DNA of 8,249 nt from B2-G16 sp964528085 (GTDB lineage Bacteria; Bipolaricaulota; Bipolaricaulia; UBA7950; UBA9294): contig CAZGRE010000049.1 of assembly GCA_964528085.1 (NCBI GenBank), positions 1-8,249 of the forward strand, given 5' to 3'. The position numbers were made by a program, and so were the translations under genes. The notes beneath the pieces are model-generated. The model saw only the letters and a list, made by a program, of their open reading frames with translations, searched no databases and had not been told where the DNA came from. Positions 6,784 through 8,249 of the stretch are shown in pieces. Numbering within the stretch: position 1 is the stretch's first letter; each line of letters opens with the position of its first letter.

Positions 6784-7152
6784 CTAGCGACTGACGATCT
6801 CCAGCATGTTCCCTTCCGGGTCCTCGAAGTAGCCGATCCACCAACCGTTACTTGTTTTGCGTACGCCCTCGAGGTTGACCCCCTTCGCTTTCAACATTGC
6901 TTCCGTCTCCTTGAGATCGTCGACCAGAAGCCCGATATGACTGAACCCCGGTTGGCTCAACCTCCGTTCCGCCCGGGGCTCATCAGTGGGTAGGATCTCA
7001 ATCTCGCCCCCTTCGTCAGCGGCGAGGAAGAAGATCGGAGCTCGGCCCTCCTTCTCGATGGTCCTTACGAGGGAGAATCCGAGCGTTTCGCAATACCAGT
7101 CCGCTAACCCCTTCGTGTCGTGAGCATAGATACCGAAGTGCTCCACCTTCAT
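6784..7152 (-). CDS. VOC-superfamily protein (glyoxalase I / methylmalonyl-CoA epimerase fold)
   Basis: A 122-aa single-domain vicinal-oxygen-chelate protein with two beta-alpha-beta-beta-beta modules. The four usual metal ligands are all present: H5 (VEHFGIYAHD), E52 (GGEIEIL), H72 (GFSHIGLLVDD) and E118 (DPEGNMLEIVSR). Such proteins use a divalent metal to chelate vicinal oxygens of a substrate and act as lactoylglutathione lyases, epimerases, dioxygenases or resistance proteins. Sequence alone does not decide which; in this operon an isomerase or epimerase of a 2-oxo or 2-hydroxy compound, or detoxification of a reactive aldehyde, would fit (inference). The start codon directly follows the cyclase stop (TAGATG, gap 0), with GGGGG about 9 bases upstream inside the cyclase gene. 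15 bases separate it from the ferredoxin gene. Confidence 0.88.
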   Translation of the reverse strand: MKVEHFGIYAHDTKGLADWYCETLGFSLVRTIEKEGRAPIFFLAADEGGEIEILPTDEPRAERRLSQPGFSHIGLLVDDLKETEAMLKAKGVNLEGVRKTSNGWWIGYFEDPEGNMLEIVSR

Positions 7153-7875
7153 CTAGCTTCGCCCCCTCACATCGGCGAATCCCGTCACCGGCATCGCCTC
7201 TGTATCAGGGATGAGGAGGGGGATGACGTAGGAGCGGACCAGCTCCTTGTCGAGGAGGGCTCCGACGTTCGCGTCCTCGACGAGGTAGAATTTCCGGCCT
7301 GCGGCCAGGAAGGCCTTGTGAACCGGGAATTGCGGTTGAAGCCCCTTCGCCTCGCCGATGTTTTCGATCCCTATCAGATCGACGCAGACGCCTTTTAAAT
7401 CGAAGTTTTTCATCAAATACTCGGCCGCTTCGACCGAGAATCCGGGCTGTCTGTTCAGGTACCGCTCCGGATCGCTCTGCCGGTATTTGGAGTATTCCGT
7501 GTAGACGAACAAGAAGTCACTCTTGGCTAGTTGTTCTGCATGTGGCTCGAGCTCTTCCCGTTGGATCCGTTCCATGTCTCCCTTCGGGATCGCAAGGAGG
7601 AGGGGGTGTTCAGAGATGAAATCCTCGATCTTAAATGATCCCAATCGGTATCCATCCGGGTCGATGTGAAAGTTGACGTCGATGTGAGTCCCGGAATGGG
7701 CGAACATATGGATGAAGCTCGTATTGTTGTACGATCCCCATCTTACGTTCTCCGACCCTCCGTCTTTAGGCTCCTCGGTCATTCGCGACCGGGGGATCAC
7801 CGTCGGTGGATCGATCGGTCCAGGCATGACGATCTGCTCCGGCTGTAGTGAATACGAAAACTGAACGACCACCAT
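7153..7875 (-). CDS. Cyclase-family metal-dependent hydrolase (kynurenine formamidase / isatin hydrolase-like)
   Basis: A 240-aa cytoplasmic member of the Cyclase_2 (arylformamidase-like) family, which hydrolyses amides, lactams or ring-closed esters using a divalent metal, usually Mn or Zn. The signature HSGTHIDVNFH (residues 60-70) gives H60, H64, D66 and H70, the family's H.GTH.D...H pattern, although the usual proline after the aspartate is asparagine. Downstream are VYTEYSKY (the family's 'TGW..Y' region, with Glu for Gly), PGFSVEAAEYL, VCVDLIGIEN, H186 and E200 in YLVEDANVGALL, as expected. The ATG at 7875 is chosen because GGAGG is 5 bases upstream. The frame stays open to an ATG at 7956, but that start has no good ribosome site and lies inside a hairpin. 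First gene of the operon; it may open a lactone or amide before the aldolase step (inference). Confidence 0.88.
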   Translation of the reverse strand: MVVVQFSYSLQPEQIVMPGPIDPPTVIPRSRMTEEPKDGGSENVRWGSYNNTSFIHMFAHSGTHIDVNFHIDPDGYRLGSFKIEDFISEHPLLLAIPKGDMERIQREELEPHAEQLAKSDFLFVYTEYSKYRQSDPERYLNRQPGFSVEAAEYLMKNFDLKGVCVDLIGIENIGEAKGLQPQFPVHKAFLAAGRKFYLVEDANVGALLDKELVRSYVIPLLIPDTEAMPVTGFADVRGRS

Positions 7876-7877
7876 CC

Positions 7878-7885
7878 TCACCTCC
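7878..7885 (-). promoter_or_regulatory. Strong Shine-Dalgarno site that decides the cyclase start
   Basis: On the - strand this is GGAGGTGA, placed just before the ATG at 7875 (GGAGG to ATG spacing 5). It argues against the 27-residue-longer form beginning at 7956. It also contains the TGA that would end a short open frame in the leader. Confidence 0.75.
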
Positions 7886-7930
7886 GAGGGATATTCTCCA
7901 TTGCCGATTCGAGCGTCCGTCCCTCCCTGA

Positions 7931-7961
7931 GATAAAAGCCTGGATGCAGATGGCATCCGGC
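7931..7961 (-). terminator. Terminator-like hairpin in the operon leader (candidate attenuator)
   Basis: Read on the - strand, GCCGGATGC and GCATCC-A-GGC pair as a 9-bp stem with one bulged A and a 5-base loop (an extra A-T pair is possible), directly followed by TTTTATC. It lies between the promoter (start near 8053) and the cyclase ATG at 7875, about 95-120 bases into the transcript, where an attenuator would act. No antiterminator stronger than about 5 bp (GGCTG near the 5' end with CAGCC) was found by eye. Confidence 0.45.
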
Positions 7962-8059
7962 TGGGATCTTGAGGAGGCTCACTTCTCCTATGTCGACTCC
8001 TTTAAGCAGGGTAGCCCCGCACCTTATTAAGTTGTAATGACAGCCTTACGAGCGACAAG

Positions 8060-8088
8060 ATTGTACGTCTTTCTCAGATTCTCGTCAA
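8060..8088 (-). promoter_or_regulatory. Sigma70-like promoter of the six-gene operon
   Basis: On the - strand, TTGACG (8083-8088) and TACAAT (8060-8065) are separated by exactly 17 bases; each box matches consensus at 5 of 6 positions. Transcription would start near 8053 and run through a leader of about 178 bases into the cyclase gene. An imperfect inverted repeat, CTTAC-N5-ACAAG (8045-8059), covers the start region and could be an operator for the GntR protein (speculative). Confidence 0.65.
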
Positions 8089-8113
8089 GTCACGAAGGTA
8101 GGAGGTAGTCCGA

Positions 8114-8242
8114 TTGCTCCGGATCCTGCACCGGCTCCAGTGGTGGAGACCAAGCGAAACGCCTCGACGCGGTCCGGCCTATAACGGTTTCAGAAGAAGA
8201 GGCCCCCGGGGCTGGGCGGAGGCCCCGGGGGCCGGTGGTTAA
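8114..8242 (+). CDS. Possible small protein of 42 aa, unknown
   Basis: An open frame from a TTG at 8114 to a TAA at 8240-8242. GGAGG (8101-8105) is 8 bases upstream, an ideal ribosome-site geometry. The product would be rich in Arg, Trp, Gly and Pro (starts MLRILHRLQWW, later FRRRGPRGW). No family is recognised. Against it are its short length, a rare start codon, the GC-rich hairpin that makes up its second half, and the lack of a clear + strand promoter. It could easily be chance. Confidence 0.2.
   Translation: MLRILHRLQWWRPSETPRRGPAYNGFRRRGPRGWAEAPGAGG
8201..8233 (-). terminator. GC-rich hairpin, probable terminator of a - strand gene beyond the right edge
   Basis: GGCCCCCGGGGC (8201-8212) and GCCCCGGGGGCC (8222-8233) form a perfect 12-bp stem with a 9-base loop. 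On the - strand it is followed by TCTTCTTCTG, a T-rich tail; on the + strand no T-run follows. This fits the end of a gene lying to the right of the window and read leftwards. Each arm is also nearly self-complementary, so alternative folds exist. Confidence 0.55.
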
Positions 8243-8249
8243 AGGGGCG

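Larger units (their letters stand above)
7876..8249. other. Gene-poor region upstream of the operon
   Basis: 374 bases without a convincing gene. From right to left on the - strand it holds a GC-rich hairpin (8201-8233), about 110 bases with no clear signal apart from a small stem at 8135-8148, a promoter (8060-8088), and a leader of about 178 bases. The leader can fold into three successive hairpins: 8006-8020, 7972-7989 and 7938-7961. I saw no tRNA, CRISPR or recognisable riboswitch class. Two short open frames (7878-7982 on -, 8114-8242 on +) are possible but unproven. Confidence 0.6.

Noticed and set aside
6430..6993. 187-aa + strand open frame opposite the ferredoxin and VOC genes
   Set aside because: It lies antisense to two genes with complete cysteine and metal-ligand motifs, and its translation resembles no family.
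7876..7956. ATG at 7956 as the cyclase start
   Set aside because: It lies in a hairpin without a ribosome site, whereas the ATG at 7875 has GGAGG at good spacing and the family's usual N-terminal length.
7962..8053. Known riboswitch class (T-box, TPP or molybdenum/tungsten cofactor) in the leader
   Set aside because: No T-box GGTGG-type motif or TPP core is visible, and I cannot match a cofactor motif by eye; a covariance-model search (Rfam) would decide.
8089..8200. tRNA or other structural RNA in the right-end gap
   Set aside because: No cloverleaf, no T-loop GGTTCGA-type motif and no CCA end on either strand; only a 5-bp stem at 8135-8148.
1..8249. Mobile element, CRISPR array or phage genes
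   Set aside because: No transposase or integrase, terminal repeats or regularly spaced repeats were seen; the genes are intact metabolic genes.

Overview
The window reads as a compact catabolic island from a mesophilic-to-thermophilic anaerobic bacterium. The grounds are a tungstopterin aldehyde:ferredoxin oxidoreductase with its own iron-sulfur partner, GC-rich coding sequence, strong Shine-Dalgarno sites, mixed ATG/GTG starts and tight gene packing. Bacterial rather than archaeal origin is suggested by a ribose-type ABC permease pair, a GntR/UTRA regulator and a sigma70-like promoter. The phylum cannot be fixed from this sequence alone.

Left part, + strand (1-2559): the 3' part of one RbsC-type ABC permease, cut by the window edge, overlaps by 11 bases a complete paralogous permease. 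After about 105 bases comes a GntR-family regulator with a UTRA ligand domain. The missing ATPase and solute-binding protein probably lie further left.

Middle and right part, - strand (7875 down to 2569): six closely packed genes read leftwards. In order they are a cyclase-family metal hydrolase, a VOC (glyoxalase-fold) protein, a two-cluster ferredoxin-like protein, an aldehyde ferredoxin oxidoreductase (AOR), a DapA-family Schiff-base lyase/aldolase and a D-2-hydroxyacid dehydrogenase. Gaps are 0, 15, -4, 58 and 18 bases, so they are probably one operon. This operon converges with gntR, with 9 bases between the stop codons.

Right end (7876-8249): a non-coding or poorly coding stretch. It holds a good - strand promoter (TTGACG, 17 bases, TACAAT), a leader of about 178 bases with a terminator-like hairpin, and a very GC-rich hairpin near the window edge that may end a gene lying outside.

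How the parts may work together (inference): a sugar-like or hydroxyacid-like compound is imported and opened or hydrolysed by the cyclase-family enzyme. The DapA-family enzyme splits a 2-keto acid into pyruvate plus an aldehyde. The AOR oxidises the aldehyde to an acid with reduction of the iron-sulfur partner, and the hydroxyacid dehydrogenase handles a 2-hydroxy/2-oxo acid product. The logic resembles the non-phosphorylative Entner-Doudoroff route (KDG aldolase plus glyceraldehyde oxidoreductase), but the substrate is unknown and no dehydratase is seen in the window.
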